From: Bathynomus jamesi
Taxonomy: Eukaryota; Arthropoda; Malacostraca; Isopoda; Cirolanidae
Length of the DNA stretch: 64,000 nucleotides
Reading direction: 5' to 3'
NCBI GenBank assembly: GCA_023014485.1
Contig: JAJOZX010000942.1
Span: 424,501 to 488,500 of the forward strand
Part shown: positions 20,975 through 32,668 of the stretch, piece after piece
Position numbering within the stretch: the first letter of the stretch is position 1
Layout: each line of letters begins with the position of its first letter
Notes under the pieces: generated by a model
The model's database searches: none
What the model saw: only the letters and a program-made list of their open reading frames with translations
What the model was told of the DNA's origin: nothing
Position numbers and translations under genes: made by a program

Positions 20975-21682
20975 CCAACCTCTTTTATTTATACACCAGC
21001 TCTATCCTCTTTCCCCCGCGAAGAGGGCGGGTGAGGAAAGGGATGGGTAGTTGACGAATGATATTAACCTCAATATAGCAACTTCATTTTGATTTACTCA
21101 TAAATAAGCACTCTAATTACAATTAGCTTGTATTTTTTCTTCTAAAAGTATATTTGGTAATAATTTCCAGTTATTTAGTAATTTAATGTTATAAGCTTAT
21201 TAATTAAGCGCTTTAAAAGGATTCCGTTAGCATAACAGTAGGAATAAGCGACTCTTTAAGTTGCTTCCACGATCCACGTTTTGCCTAAAGAAATGAATGC
21301 ATTATGGGTCTGTGTTTCCATCGGTGGATATTTTTTATTCTTTTAAAACAATATTAATTCATCCCCATGTATAGCGATCAATAATTTTATTGTATATCAT
21401 TTATTACATTTATACTATCGTATAAGCAGTGAAATTATCGGTGAATTGATACAATTTTTATAAAACACGTATATAGGAAGTCAAACAAAAGAAGCAATTC
21501 TCAAGGTTGCTTCCACTGGCGCCTGTCTCGACGCAACAAAATTATTACTCTCCCCACTCCTTTTTCAATGCACTGATTTGGATTTCGAGCCTTTTGTATT
21601 AAAAAAATATTTGAAAGGAGTATAGCTAGTGATAATTTATCATAATTTGATCGTCATTAATTTTGTCTAACAGCGCTTCTAA

Positions 21683-22078
21683 TCATTTAAGTAGGGAAGC
21701 AATAGGGCAAAATGATAAAAACGGCAATAAAAATGCCGGAGACTTTTGGGGACTGTTTGTGAAATGAGCGAGGATGGTAGCGGCTGTGTCATCGTCGGTG
21801 GATGTCCTCGGAGGTCCACTGCGCGGTTTATCTCCTATGGATGCCGTTTCCCTGAACTTTGCTACAAGTCTGCCGACACAGCTGTGTGTTATTGGCGCGC
21901 AGTCCGGATGCAATCTGTTAAATTCCTCAGCAACCTCCCCCTGACTCCGATTTCCTACGAGCAGAATTACCTGGATGCATTCTTCCTTACTCAAAGACAT
22001 CATGGGCACTTGCATAAACGGAAAAACATGAATTACTTATTTTATCCTATGGTTCCAGACTTATGGGACACCCAGTAG
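21683..22078 (-). mobile_element. Mariner-like 5' end with transposase DNA-binding domain
   Basis: Minus strand: a terminal GGGTGTCCCATAAGTCTGG precedes MSLSKEECIQVILLVGNRS, EVAEEFNRLHPDCAPI, CVGRLVAKFRETASI and DKPRSGPPR. This is the helix-turn-helix region common in arthropod mariner relatives (DUF4817 type). The catalytic domain is missing. Confidence 0.85.
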
Positions 22079-23440
22079 GGGGCTGGGGGCAGTACATGAG
22101 AAAATTTTAGGAATAGGAAGGTATATATGTATATATGAGAATGTTTTAAATTTCCGGTAAAACACTTACGTGGTTTGGAGTTGAAGGAGAAAAGACCTTG
22201 GGTAGAAGACCTTGATTTTAGCGATAAACTAATAGCGCATTTTCGACCTTGGGAAATGACAAGCGAAAAAAAAATGAAATTAAAAATGCATATAGCATCA
22301 TTTCTCTCTGGGTTATCTTCATCTACAAAGATAAAAAAAAAAAAAAGTTTAATCAAATGATACTGATATTTCGGATGGGAAGTACAGTTTTTTTAAAAAA
22401 GGTCACCCACCAACAAAATTCCTAAGAAGCAAAAAAGTTATGGCTAATATTAAGTTTTAAGACCAGATTACATTAAGTTAGGTGATCGTTCTAGATTGGT
22501 GTTATTTCCCACGTGACCAATTTCGGCCAATGCCCAATCACGATCTTTGTAACAAATCTCGATTTTGTAAATGAAAAAAAAGGTTTCCACGGAGCTTAAT
22601 ATTTTCCTTTGGATATTTTATTGTTTTTGGCGAGAGAAGTAAAATTTGAAAAAAAAAAAAAAATCATTACTAATTAGTAATATTTTATGCTTTTTACAAA
22701 TTGTATGTTTCTTAGCGAACTTTTTTTTCTAACTGTACGCTTATCCATTTGCCAACAATTTTGAATTCCTCCATTCGTTAAGTTCAGTCACGCATGGTTA
22801 GCCTACGCTAAGTTAAGTTAGACAAAGAATAACTTATTTCAGAAATGAAGCTCCGCCCACTTTTGTGATAACGTTTTGAAAAATTTTTGGAGCTGGTGGA
22901 TGAAAGTGTGAGGATTTTAGGGGTACATGATGTCTATTGTATGTCGAATAGTTAAAAAAAAAAAAAAAAACGGTTAAATATCGAAATATGGACAGCTTCG
23001 GCTGCAGGTTGGACTGTGAAACTCTGATTTGCAATTAGTTTAGCCACGCACTATAAGTCCGAATGTAAATATTTGCACTTTTTCACTTCAAAATTTTACT
23101 ACTGTCACTGTGTACTAGTTTTTTTTACAAAAGTAGTTAAAAATTAAGTTATCTGGAGTTCATTTCTCATTGCGTCTAAGTACAAACTACGAGACACCTG
23201 GCAATTGTAGTTAGATGATGACTAAAATTTTTATATTTGGTAAGTTTAAACTTTTGCTCTTTAAATAATTAATATTCGACTTCGTTCAAAGCATATTTTA
23301 TTAATGGCATTTGAGATTAAGCTGTCAGTCACTGATAGGCCTAGGCTTAAGCTATGGTTCTGAAAAGATATTTACAATATTTTTTCCTAGGCTAAATTTC
23401 GCATAGGCCATACGTAAAAATATGGATTAATGATAATCAT
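22079..23440. other. Gene-poor stretch
   Basis: AT-rich with several poly-A/T runs. A 61-codon plus-strand ORF (22175-22360) is Lys-rich at its end and not recognised. No transposon ends seen. Confidence 0.45.
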
Positions 23441-23444
23441 TCAG

Positions 23445-23662
23445 TAGGTTCAGAAATTAGTACAGCGCTCAGGCCAACTAATGCGGCCCATTGTTCTAAC
23501 TCCTACATCATTATTACCAACATTATCGGGTTTCGAACCCCCGACCTCAGTGTCTTCATATCGCTTATAGGGAAACTATTACCCACTGAGCTACGGCCGC
23601 TCTCAGTGTCTTCATATCGCTTATAGGGAAACTATTACCCACTGAGCTACGGCCGCTGGTTA
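23445..23662 (-). repeat. tRNA-SINE copy with duplicated head
   Basis: Reverse-strand copy of the 15.87-kb family (GCGCTCAGGCCAAC..., GGGTTTCGAACCCCCGACCT). The segment CTCAGTGTCTTCATATCGCT...GAGCTACGGCCGCT is present twice in tandem (about 59 bp), so the A-box end is doubled. Confidence 0.85.
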
Positions 23663-24061
23663 AGATACGGCTTAGGCCTAGTCAAGATCTTCACAAAACT
23701 AAATTATGCCCGAGCACACCGATAAACAAGGCAAGACAAGCGAGTAAACTGGGAACAAAATCAATCTACCCGCCAGTTCACGCACTAATATAATTATGGT
23801 GTGCTAGTCTCGATCTGTTCTGTAGTGACTGTAATGAAATGAATTTATGGAAGTGTGTGTTTCTTTTCCAGCACATGAGCGCGTTATGTTATATGTTGAG
23901 CGATTATTCATTCGCACATTTTTCATAAAATATCACCCTCCATTGGCTGAACCATTAACTATAGTGATATCATAACATGCAGTAGTTGCCCAATGCAGTC
24001 GTGAAATTCACTATAATATACCACTGTATATATTATTCCAACAAAGAAAAATGGAAAGATC

Positions 24062-24260
24062 TCCAGTAACGTTTGTTGCTTCAGAGAAGTCTCCGCCTTC
24101 GAAGGCGGGTCCTATACATCTCCCACCAATGTATATTCAGTTCAAGTTGGATTAGATCCTGTCAATTCTCCCTACTAATTCTGAAATGTCCAATCAGCGA
24201 CCATGTTTCATTTTTTCCAAAGGCTGACCAGTCTATCAACTTATTTCACTTATCATTAGT
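24062..24260. repeat. Dispersed repeat, partner of 11.91 kb
   Basis: GAGAAGTCTCCGCC, GGCGGGTCCTATACATCTC, TGTATATTCAG, CCATGTTTCATT and GGCTGACCA occur in the same order as at 11.91-12.06 kb. Confidence 0.55.
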
Positions 24261-24424
24261 CATTACTGACGACGAACAGCAACTAGTAAAAATCAATATT
24301 CCAAATATTCTCCTTTTAAAAAAATAAAAATAATAAAATTTTCCTTCTTCACTTCACGAGGTGAAATTAAAATAATCTTTCTTCTAAATTTAGGAGACTT
24401 CTCATACATACAGAAAACTGGTTC

Positions 24425-24650
24425 TGTTAAACATGGGCCACGTGGTTGCCAAGATGCAACACCGCTTCCTGCAGAGTGTAGATTATCGAAGCTAAGCGAC
24501 ATTAGATCTGGTTCGGAGGATGGATGACCGTCCTTTACGTTCAGGACCCATTGTTCGGATTCCACGTAAAACAGTAGGTCCCCTCTGTTACATTACCTTT
24601 TCTCGTTACGAAGGAAGTTAAACAATCCCTAAAACATCACATTTGTTTAA
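24425..24650 (+). repeat. 5S-SINE copy
   Basis: CACGTGGTTGCCAAGATGCA, ACACCGCTTCCTGCAG, TATCGAAGCTAAGCGACATT, GATCTGGTTCGG and GGATGACCGTCC are the 5S-like head. The body and GGAAGTTAAACAATCCC tail follow. Confidence 0.85.
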
Positions 24651-24744
24651 CATTCACCTTCACCCTTCCACCCTTTCTATGAGCACGTAGCATTTGGCCT
24701 AACTTAGTTCAGTCTATTTTTGTATCAAGGCAATTAATGTTAAA

Positions 24745-24748
24745 TAGG

Positions 24749-24812
<64 letters not shown>

Positions 24813-25005
24813 GCAAACTCACAAGGAAAAAGAAAACTGATTCCAAGGCCTTTCGTGTATTCAGAAGTACACCTCGTCCCTGACGAGGTGTACTTCTGAA
24901 TACACGAAAGACCTTACAATCATTTTTCTTTTTCCTTGTGGGTTTGCATCATTATTCATTTCATGTGTTTAATTGTGAAATTTATCCCATATATATATAT
25001 ATATG
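24745..25005. repeat. (TA)n plus Penelope-like hairpin
   Basis: A long (TA)n (24751-24810) abuts GCAAACTCACAAGGAAAAAG. The two arms meet at CGTCCCTGACGAGG and end in AATTGTGAAATTTATCC before a second (TA)n. Same family as 5.47 kb. Confidence 0.65.
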
Positions 25006-25603
25006 ACCTTGTTTGTGACGGAACGGTGTTCCGGTACCTTTTATTTTCAACACGCAAAACAAAATTTCATGTTTTTATTTCATTCTGATTTGGGTCGGGG
25101 TGGGTAGGGAGAGGTTACATGACCAAATTTTAGGAATATAACGCAAGTTTTTTTGGAATTGCCTTCTACAGGGCCCAGGAACTAAAGCAAGTTTGGGGGG
25201 AGGGGGGGCTTTGTCCCTCAATTAAAAAAAAAAACAAACATGAATTTTGGTATAAAATTTTTTATGCTTTTTCATCATTAAACTAACAAAATCAGAAGTT
25301 ACATAACTAATCCTATGTTTGGCAAAGGTAAAGAAAAATCGTTACCGCAGAGAAAAAAATTACGTCACTGTGATAAGAATAATAAATAATACGTCGCAAT
25401 AAAAAGAGAAAATAATAGGCCACAGTAATAAGAATAAGAAATAACTTAAATAACATGAATTCCAATGTCATATTAGGAAGGTACCTACGTTTTTGGATGT
25501 TTTGGCAATATTGAATTGCCCCGGCCAGCAAACCGGTCACTTTCAGGTTCTCAATCCACCCATGCAAAAATACGAAGTTCTCGATAATATATATATATAT
25601 ATA

Positions 25604-25893
25604 TGCGTCTTGGTGGTGTAGTGGTCAGCGTCGCTGACTATGAATCCATCAGCCCGAGATCGAGACCCGGTGACGGCAGGCGGCGTGCAGTATAACCCAT
25701 TTTTCATCCTTCCACACAGAAATTGGTTGGTCGATAAATGAGTACCCTGGTGGCCTAGTGGTTAAAACGCTGGGCTGCTGGTGGGGCGTGGTTCGGATTC
25801 CACGTTAAACTGTAGGTCTAAGGTGAAGTGACAAGCTTGACCTTCGTCAGAATGAACAATTCGGGCGGAAGCAAAACCAATGTAACCAAGGTG
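25604..25893 (+). repeat. Dimeric tRNA-derived SINE
   Basis: The first unit is GCGTCTTGGTGGTGTAGTGG...GAGATCGAGACCCGG. After the linker TTGGTTGGTCGATAAATGAG a second unit follows, ACCCTGGTGGCCTAGTGG...GGTTCGGATTCCACG. Both keep A- and B-box-like blocks. The tail is CAAGCTTGACCTTCGTCAGA to AACCAAGGT. Further copies: 34.16 kb (+) and 42.12 kb (-). Confidence 0.9.
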
Positions 25894-25914
25894 TGTGTGT
25901 GTGTGTGTATATAT

Positions 25915-26100
25915 ATGAGAATTATTTCACGAAAGTAACACGTGAATAATATTTATGATAAAAATAACTACGAAGGAAAAAGGAAACACAGAATGGTACT
26001 CAAGCGCTTTCGTCTAATGACATCCTCATTGTTCCTGAGGATGTCATTAGATGAAAGCGCTTGAGCACTATTCTGTGTTTCCTTTTTCCTTCGTGGTTAT

Positions 26101-26106
<6 letters not shown>
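25915..26106. repeat. Penelope-like hairpin, second subfamily
   Basis: Arms of about 85 bp (ATTTCACGAAAGTAACACGT ... CAAGCGCTTTCGTCTAATGA) meet at CATTGTTCCTGAGG. (TA)n lies on the right. Related single arm at 17.92 kb. Confidence 0.6.
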
Positions 26107-26134
<28 letters not shown>

Positions 26135-26136
<2 letters not shown>

Positions 26137-26310
26137 GCTACGTCGTGGCCGATGTCGTAACACCGCTTCCCGAAGATCAGCGAAGTTAAGCGACATTGGG
26201 TCTGGGTAGTAGTTGGATGGGAGACCGTCCTCCGCGCCCAGATTATGTAGCGACCCGTGGTTCGGATCCCACGTAAAGCTGTAGGTCCCCTCTGTCATAT
26301 GACAGTAAAA
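26135..26310 (+). repeat. 5S rRNA-derived SINE, best copy
   Basis: GATCAGCGAAGTTAAGCGAC ATTGGGTCTGGG and GTTGGATGGGAGACCGTCC follow the 5S rRNA internal promoter region almost base for base (5S: GAAGTTAAGC..., TTGGATGGGAGACCGCC). The non-5S body GATTATGTAGCGACCCGTGG...GTAAAGCTGTAGGTC shows it is a SINE, not a 5S gene. Confidence 0.92.
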
Positions 26311-26399
26311 CTAATAAGATAAATGTGTATTTTAGAAAGTAGCCCACTAACGTTTTAAATTAGCCGAAAATGTAGCACGTAGCCCAAAATGGAAATTTA

Positions 26400-26540
26400 G
26401 TAGCGAGAGAGGTTTCAAATTAGCCTAATTTTCGACTTTTAGCCCAGTCTGATAACCTTCAGGAGTAGAAGCAGGGTTATGAGATTGGGCTAAAATTCGC
26501 AAATTGGGCTAATTTTTAACCCCTCTCGCTATTAAGGTCA
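26400..26540. repeat. Small foldback
   Basis: TAGCGAGAGAGG...TTAGCCCAGTCTGATAACC is mirrored by GGTTATGAGATTGGGCTAAA...CCTCTCGCTA, with arms of about 60 bp. No coding content. Confidence 0.8.
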
Positions 26541-26636
26541 GGGTCAGGGTACAAATACTACTAACAGACCCCCATCAAGCCACAGAGTGTGGGAGGGGCT
26601 TCCCATTCCCCCAAGGTCGTGCCACCCATCCCCCAG

Positions 26637-26918
26637 TCAGGTGAATCCTGCCTCAGGAGGATCGAGGATGACGGGTAGGTAACGGTCAGCAGACGCGCTT
26701 CGCGGAGTGTTCCTCAACCCGTTCTCGCACCAAGGCCTCCGGTGAGGAACCTTACCCTCTTTTTTTCGCAAATTCAGCTCTCGAACGAGGAATGCTATAT
26801 TCGTCACATGATGGAAGAAATTTTGGTGAATACAATATCGTGTTAATAAACTAAACACCAAATCTCCATATTGTAAATCGTTTAAAGTAATAATTAGGTG
26901 TGTAAACTCGCAGTTCAA
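26637..26918 (-). other. Unrecognised 93-codon ORF
   Basis: The minus-strand frame is open with a mixed, protein-like composition (LRKKEGKVPHRRPWCENGLR) but has no motif I know, and no good splice sites were confirmed. Could be an exon or a repeat piece. Confidence 0.2.
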
Positions 26919-27559
26919 CCATTACAACACGAGTCAGTGGCCACACGGTATTATTGTTGCTAAGGAATTTATTAACTTTTCCAGGAGATTTGGCAAGTCA
27001 GAATATAATTATAATAAGCGTCCTAATTAGAATGCCTGAAATCTGTATTATTTATATAATAATAATAATAATAATAATCGGATAAATACTGATGGCGGTT
27101 AATAGGTTGAGATTAGTTTCATATAACGTTGGATGAACAAGAAATTAGTTTGTAGATGTCCATAACATTTATAATATTGCAGACTTGGTACTCTTGTGAG
27201 AACATTGGTTGCCTAAGCAGGAATTCAATTTTTTATCTTGGATTCATGAGGACTTTATATACCATCCATCATCACCCGTAGATTTATCTAATGATCTCCT
27301 TTATGTAGTTTCTTTGGTGGAGTTGGTTTCTTAATCAAGAAAGATTTAACAAAATATGTAAGATTTCTCCCAAGCGATAATGAAAGAGTGATGATAGGTA
27401 TTGAATTTCATATAAACGTTGAATGCCTCTTAATTGTGAACTGCTATTTACCTTACAATAATGGCAATAACCTAGATGAATACAGTACATCGATTTTTTG
27501 TATAAAATTAAGTTACTTTCAGATAAACCATAATATGGATGGATGGATTGATCACAGTT

Positions 27560-28125
27560 TCATTACTACTATAATAATTTACCAAAAATGTGTCCGTCTG
27601 TCTGTCCGTCGAAACTTTTACGTTTCTGAACCGATTTCGACCAAATTTCGTATGATGGATGCGGGTGATGAGTAATGAACGAAAATATATGTGTGACCAG
27701 CCCTCCCCTCCTTCCCCCCATCAATTACTGGGCCCGAAGGTCCCAGCACGCGATAAAACTATAGAAAAGAACGCAGCCATGAAAATCTTGAGCTTCACAT
27801 TGATGAATAAATTTAGAAAAGAATGTGGCCATCAAAAATTTTAGCTACGCATCAGAAGCCATGATAAGTAAAAAAATGTGACAAATTGTATTTGAAATTT
27901 AACTGCTTCGTGAGCTTCAAGTAAAATCTGTGAAGCTGCATTTAAAATTTAAGTGATTCGTGAGCAAATTGTAAATGTTAAACTCTAACTTGCTTAAAGA
28001 ATATTCCGCCAGTAGGACGGTATTTTGCGCCCACTTACTGTCGGTTCAATTATTTGGTCAATAAAACTATAGAAAAGAACGCAGTCATGAAACTCTTGAG
28101 CTTCACATTGCCTCCGGTAATATAA
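27560..28125. repeat. Helitron-like repeat debris inside the LINE
   Basis: GTCCGTCTGTCTGTCCGTCG, GAACCGATTTCGACCAAATT and repeated GAAAAGAACGCAGCCATGAA / CTTGAGCTTCACATTG blocks occur here, in the Helitron next door, and at 57.6-57.75 kb. No Rep/helicase gene is present. Confidence 0.5.
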
Positions 28126-28456
28126 TCTATATTATAATAAGAGAGCTGTCCGTCTGTCCGTCCGTCCGTCCCACTTTCAGAAATTGTGAGAAAAAAATTC
28201 AGAAATTGTATTACGGGCGGCAATGTGAAGCTCAAGATTTTCATGACTGTTCTTTTCTGTAGTTTAGCAATGGGGGAAGGGTGGGGTAATGGGGGAGGGG
28301 TTAGCCCCCAAGTTGCATGGCTGGGGGTGAGGAGGTTTTGGGAGATACCAGATTCAGAAATGTTGACACAATGTGAAGCTCAAAATTTTCACGGCTGCGT
28401 TCTTTTCTGTAGTTTAGCCTGTCTAACCGTCAGCGAAGCGACGGGAACTGTACTAG
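28126..28456 (+). mobile_element. Non-autonomous Helitron
   Basis: It begins TCTATATTATAATAAGAGAG after an A and ends CTAG before a T, as Helitrons do. Eight bases upstream of CTAG is the hairpin CCGTC-AGCGAAGC-GACGG. It has a GTCCGTCTGTCCGTCC block near the start. There is no target duplication, as expected. Confidence 0.8.
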
Positions 28457-29756
28457 TAATAATAATAATAAAGAAAATTTGTTGCTACAGTTTTCAAAGA
28501 CCTCAGCACCGCGGTCTAACGGGTATGCTATGTAACGGATTGTAATTCTACGCATCGGCATATTTCCCCTAAAAAAAAAAAACCCAGTCTGTAAGACGGA
28601 CAGGTATGCTAGTTAGTAATAATTTAAAGAAACGTATTGGTGATGTTCATATTTTGCATGCTTTTCTTCTCTCAGATCATAGACCATTGAAGCTAGTAAT
28701 AAATTGTACCAACTTAAATAAACCACGCCATAACTTCTCAAGCAGAAATGAACGTGTCGACTGGTCTAATGTTAATATGCAACAGAAAATAGAATATAAA
28801 GATAGGACAAAGCACCTTTTTGATAATTTAGAAGTATTACACCTTGACTGTAGAAATCCTGTTCAAATGATTCTCACTTTAAATTTGTTGATAGGTATTA
28901 TAATGATACAACATCCATACTAAGGGAAGGAAGAAGGCCTTGGATTAAATCGTACAGTTGTCATACTCAAGTTATTCCTGGGTGGAATTATTTTATAGCC
29001 CCCCTAAGAAAAGAAATCAAAGGATGCTTACGATATATGGTGTCTCCTTGGTCGTCCGAGAATAGGGGCATGAATACGAGTAGAAGTAGGGCTCACTATA
29101 AAACAGCCATAAGACGATGTAAACAGGAACAAGACTCCATTCGAGCTTAAAAAGCCCGTAAGGCTAATTTAGTTTAAATAATAATAAATTCTAGAAATTT
29201 CTCAAGAAAGAAACGGGTGCTAAGAATGCCATCCCAATTGATGGAGTGTCTGGGGAGGTAGAAATAGTCAAGTTATGGAGAACGAAGTACTCAAGACATT
29301 CTTAACAGCGTGGGAAGAGTTAAGTTTAATGCAGGCTGCAATGGAACGACATTAGGAGGGGCCATTGAAAATGCGGGAACTTCAGTGCCTAAAATTAAGA
29401 GTAATTAAAAAGCTAAAGACAGGCGCCTCACCAGGGTTAGATGACTTGTCGAGTGAGCATTTAAAGTATGCTAATGATGTGATCAGTCTTCATATCTCAT
29501 TACTGTTCTCAGCCATGCTCGCTCACAGTTATATTCCTGCAGAGTTTATGAGGGTTTATATCACACCCCTTGTCAAAAATAAATATGGGGACATTCTATC
29601 CAGCGATAACTACAGAATTGCTGTTGCTTCCTGCTTCTCAAAACTACTTGAGAAACTTTTGCTACCCCAACTAATTGATTACTTATGGACGTCTACTAAC
29701 CAGTTTGGTTTTAAAAAGGTCATATTCGACTGACCTGTGTATTTATGTTTTGAGAG

Positions 29757-30135
29757 AGGTATTTTTTCTTTATGTAGAAAGAAGGGGGCTAAAGGCGAGC
29801 GCCCGCAAAAGTGACCTCTCCACAGAAGATGGAGAAAGGCAGAAACAAGGTCTCCAAGGCTCAGTGATGCCATTTTTCTTTTTTTTTAATATAAATTTTG
29901 AAAAGGTTGTGTAGTGTGTTAGATGCATGCATGTGTAATGAGGAATAGAGGGATAAGCGAGTGTTTGAGAGTATGCGGGACTGTTCACAGGGTAGACGAG
30001 ACGCGGAAAAAGATCAGCTAAGGAGGACAGTAACAGGAGAAACGGGAGTTCCAGCACTCCCTGTCTCCTGCCTAACATCCACCCCGGAGTACTTCCCTGG
30101 TTGATTGGTACCTACAATCTCCTCCTTTAGGTAAA
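29757..30135 (+). repeat. Insert in LINE reverse transcriptase, family also at 13.99 kb
   Basis: It separates NQFGFKK from SKAYDRVNH of the LINE. It shares GGCGAGCGCCCGCAAAA, CAAGGTCTCCAAGGCT and TGAGGAATAGAGGGATAAG with 13.99-14.17 kb. Precise ends not defined. Confidence 0.6.
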
Positions 30136-31385
30136 CTGTTAGTAATTCAACTATTTATAGTTGCTGTTTTTTATATTAGCAAAGCATATGATAGAGTAAA
30201 TCACAATATTATATTTAAAAAACTAGAAGACAGGAATGTTTCACCATATGTTTTAAATTTATTGAAATTTTGCTACACACAACAAATTTTTACTGTTAGA
30301 TGAGGCAATGTATTGTCTGAATGTTTTGGTTCCTCATGCAGTTAAACAAGGTTCCTTACTCTCTCCTCTGTTGTTTAATATATATATTGATGGATTAATT
30401 GCTTCTCTTAATGAGGCAAGAGTGAGATGCTGTATAGACGACATGAGGATAAATAACTTGGTCTATGCCGATGATGTGGTGTTGATAAGCCCTTAGGTGA
30501 GAGGTCTGGATCGTCTTATAAAAATTTGTGAATCATATTCTCAGAACCACGACATTAATTTTAACGTTACTAAAACTTAGGTTATGCAATTCTATCCCAA
30601 AAGCTCAAACCAAAGAGCTGATATTTTCAAAATGGGAGACGAACCAATAGAGCAGGTACAAGATTTTAAGTATCTGCAGGGTCAAACTATCACCAGCTCC
30701 TTGAGTGACGACTCAGAAACAATATCGAAGTTACTTTTTGCACTTTCTGCACTAATATTTATGGGCAGCAATTCTAGGTTAATTATAAAAAAAAGATTCT
30801 GCAGAATCCTCAATTTGTTTTACAACAGATCCTATAGATTGCTATACAAGTTACCTCCAAGATGCTCAGCCTTTCAAATGTTCATTAACCGCAACGTTCC
30901 GAGCCTCCCTGAGGTAACAAGACGTGCCGAATGCAGTTTAATGCGAAGAATTAAAAACTCAGACAATTCAATATTGTCCAATATTGTCAGTCCTGCTTTA
31001 GGTCTTCTAGACTGTGGACCTTTTGGTATGAAAGTGTCTCTCTCTATAGCTCCACTTAACTCCCGCATTAGCCATCCCATTGCATGTACTTTTTATTCGT
31101 ATGAAACTGCTATTACTATTTTTTTGTATTATTTCTTGTCTTCCTACGTGTATCATTGTTATTACTTTATTACCGTAGTCCTTTTTGTTTTTGAAGTTAA
31201 AGTTAGTGTTTAATTAGTTGTATTGCCGATTACTTTGATGGATATTGTACCTTTTTTTTTAAGGGCGGGGGATTTGTCTCCTGCCAATAAACAGCATTAT
31301 TGTCATTTTTACTTCTTGTTTCAGTACGTGTCCTATGTTTGCCTCCTTTAGTCATAATTTTCAGTTTGCTTTTAAATGTATTATT

Positions 31386-32668
31386 GTTTGATTTAGTCTA
31401 TCGCTTATTACCTTCAAGAATATAGCACTACGTTATGGGATTTATATCCTGCCAATAAAGCTTTTCTTTATCATTTCGAGAGGAAGGGGGTTTAAGGCTT
31501 GATAAAAGGGTACTTTTGATTTAGTCTATCGCTTATTACCTTCAAGAATATAGCACTACGTTATGGGATTTATATCCTGCCAATAAAGCTTTTCTTTATC
31601 ATTTCGAGAGGAAGGGGGTTTAAGGCTTGATAAAAGGGTACTTTTGATTTAGTCTATCGCTTATTACCTTCAAGAATATAGCACTACGTTATGGGATTTA
31701 TATCCTGCCAATAAAGCTTTTCTTTATCATTTCGAGAGGAAGGGGGTTTAAGGCTTGATAAAAGGGTACTTTTGATTTAGTCTATCGCTTATTACCTTCA
31801 AGAATATAGCACTACGTTATGGGATTTATATCCTGCCAATAAGCTTTTCTTTATCATTTCGAGAGGAAGGGGGTTTAAGGCTTGATAAAAGGGTACTTTT
31901 GATTTAGTCTATCGCTTATTACCTTCAAGAATATAGCACTACGTTATGGGATTTATATCCTGCCAATAAAGCTTTTCTTTATCATTTCGAGAGGAAGGGG
32001 GTTTAAGGCTTGATAAAAGGGTACTTTTGATTTAGTCTATCGCTTATTACCTTCAAGAATATAGCACTACGTTATGGGATTTATATCCTGCCAATAAAGC
32101 TTTTCTTTATCATTTCGAGAGGAAGGGGGTTTAAGGCTTGATAAAAGGGTACTTTTGATTTAGTCTATCGCTTATTACCTTCAAGAATATAGCACTACGT
32201 TATGGGATTTATATCCTGCCAATAAAGCTTTTCTTTATCATTTCGAGAGGAAGGGGGTTTAAGGCTTGATAAAAGGGTACTTTTGATTTAGTCTATCGCT
32301 TATTACCTTCAAGAATATAGCACTACGTTATGGGATTTATATCCTGCCAATAAAGCTTTTCTTTATCATTTCGAGAGGAAGGGGGTTTAAGGCTTGATAA
32401 AAGGGTACTTTTGATTTAGTCTATCGCTTATTACCTTCAAGAATATAGCACTACGTTATGGGATTTATATCCTGCCAATAAAGCTTTTCTTTATCATTTC
32501 GAGAGGAAGGGGGTTTAAGGCTTGATAAAAGGGTACTTTTGATTTAGTCTATCGCTTATTACCTTCAAGAATATAGCACTACGTTATGGGATTTATATCC
32601 TGCCAATAAAGCTTTTCTTTATCATTTCGAGAGGAAGGGGGTTTAAGGCTTGATAAAAGGGTACTTTT
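31386..32668. repeat. 128-bp satellite, about 10 copies
   Basis: GATTTAGTCTATCGCTTATT recurs every 128 bp (31390, 31518, 31646, ...) with almost no divergence. The fourth copy lacks one A in AATAAAGC. Each unit contains TTATATCCTGCCAATAAAGC, matching TTGTCTCCTGCCAATAAACA in the LINE tail at 31275. The array stops at GGGTACTTTTCCCTGG. Confidence 0.97.

Larger units (their letters stand above)
27060..31310 (+). mobile_element. Near full-length LINE (family B), interrupted and degenerate
   Basis: Plus strand. The endonuclease region is at 27060-27535 (EHWLP, HPSSPVDLSNDLLY, ERVMIGIEFHINVECLLIVN, CYLPYNN) and resumes at 28606 with LLSDHRPLKLVI, the conserved SDH of AP-type endonucleases. Reverse transcriptase follows: GASPGLDDLSSEHLKY, SDNYRIAVASCFSKLLEKLL, NQFGFKK, SKAYDRVNH, VKQGSLLSPLLFNIYIDGL and NNLVYADDVVLISP (intact YADD). 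It ends with a 3' tail holding CCTGCCAATAAACAGC. Two insertions (about 27545-28600 and 29757-30135), stops and frameshifts make it non-functional. CR1/Rex1-like clade by inference. Confidence 0.92.

Noticed and set aside
22042..22356. 104-codon minus-strand ORF ending in YWVSHKSGTIG
   Set aside because: Its end is a translated mariner terminus and the rest is AT-rich without a motif.
26135..26310. A genuine 5S rRNA gene
   Set aside because: Only the internal part matches 5S. The flanking body and tail are shared with dispersed SINE copies.
31386..32668. CRISPR-like array
   Set aside because: Units are contiguous 128-bp tandem copies without spacers, in a eukaryotic sequence.
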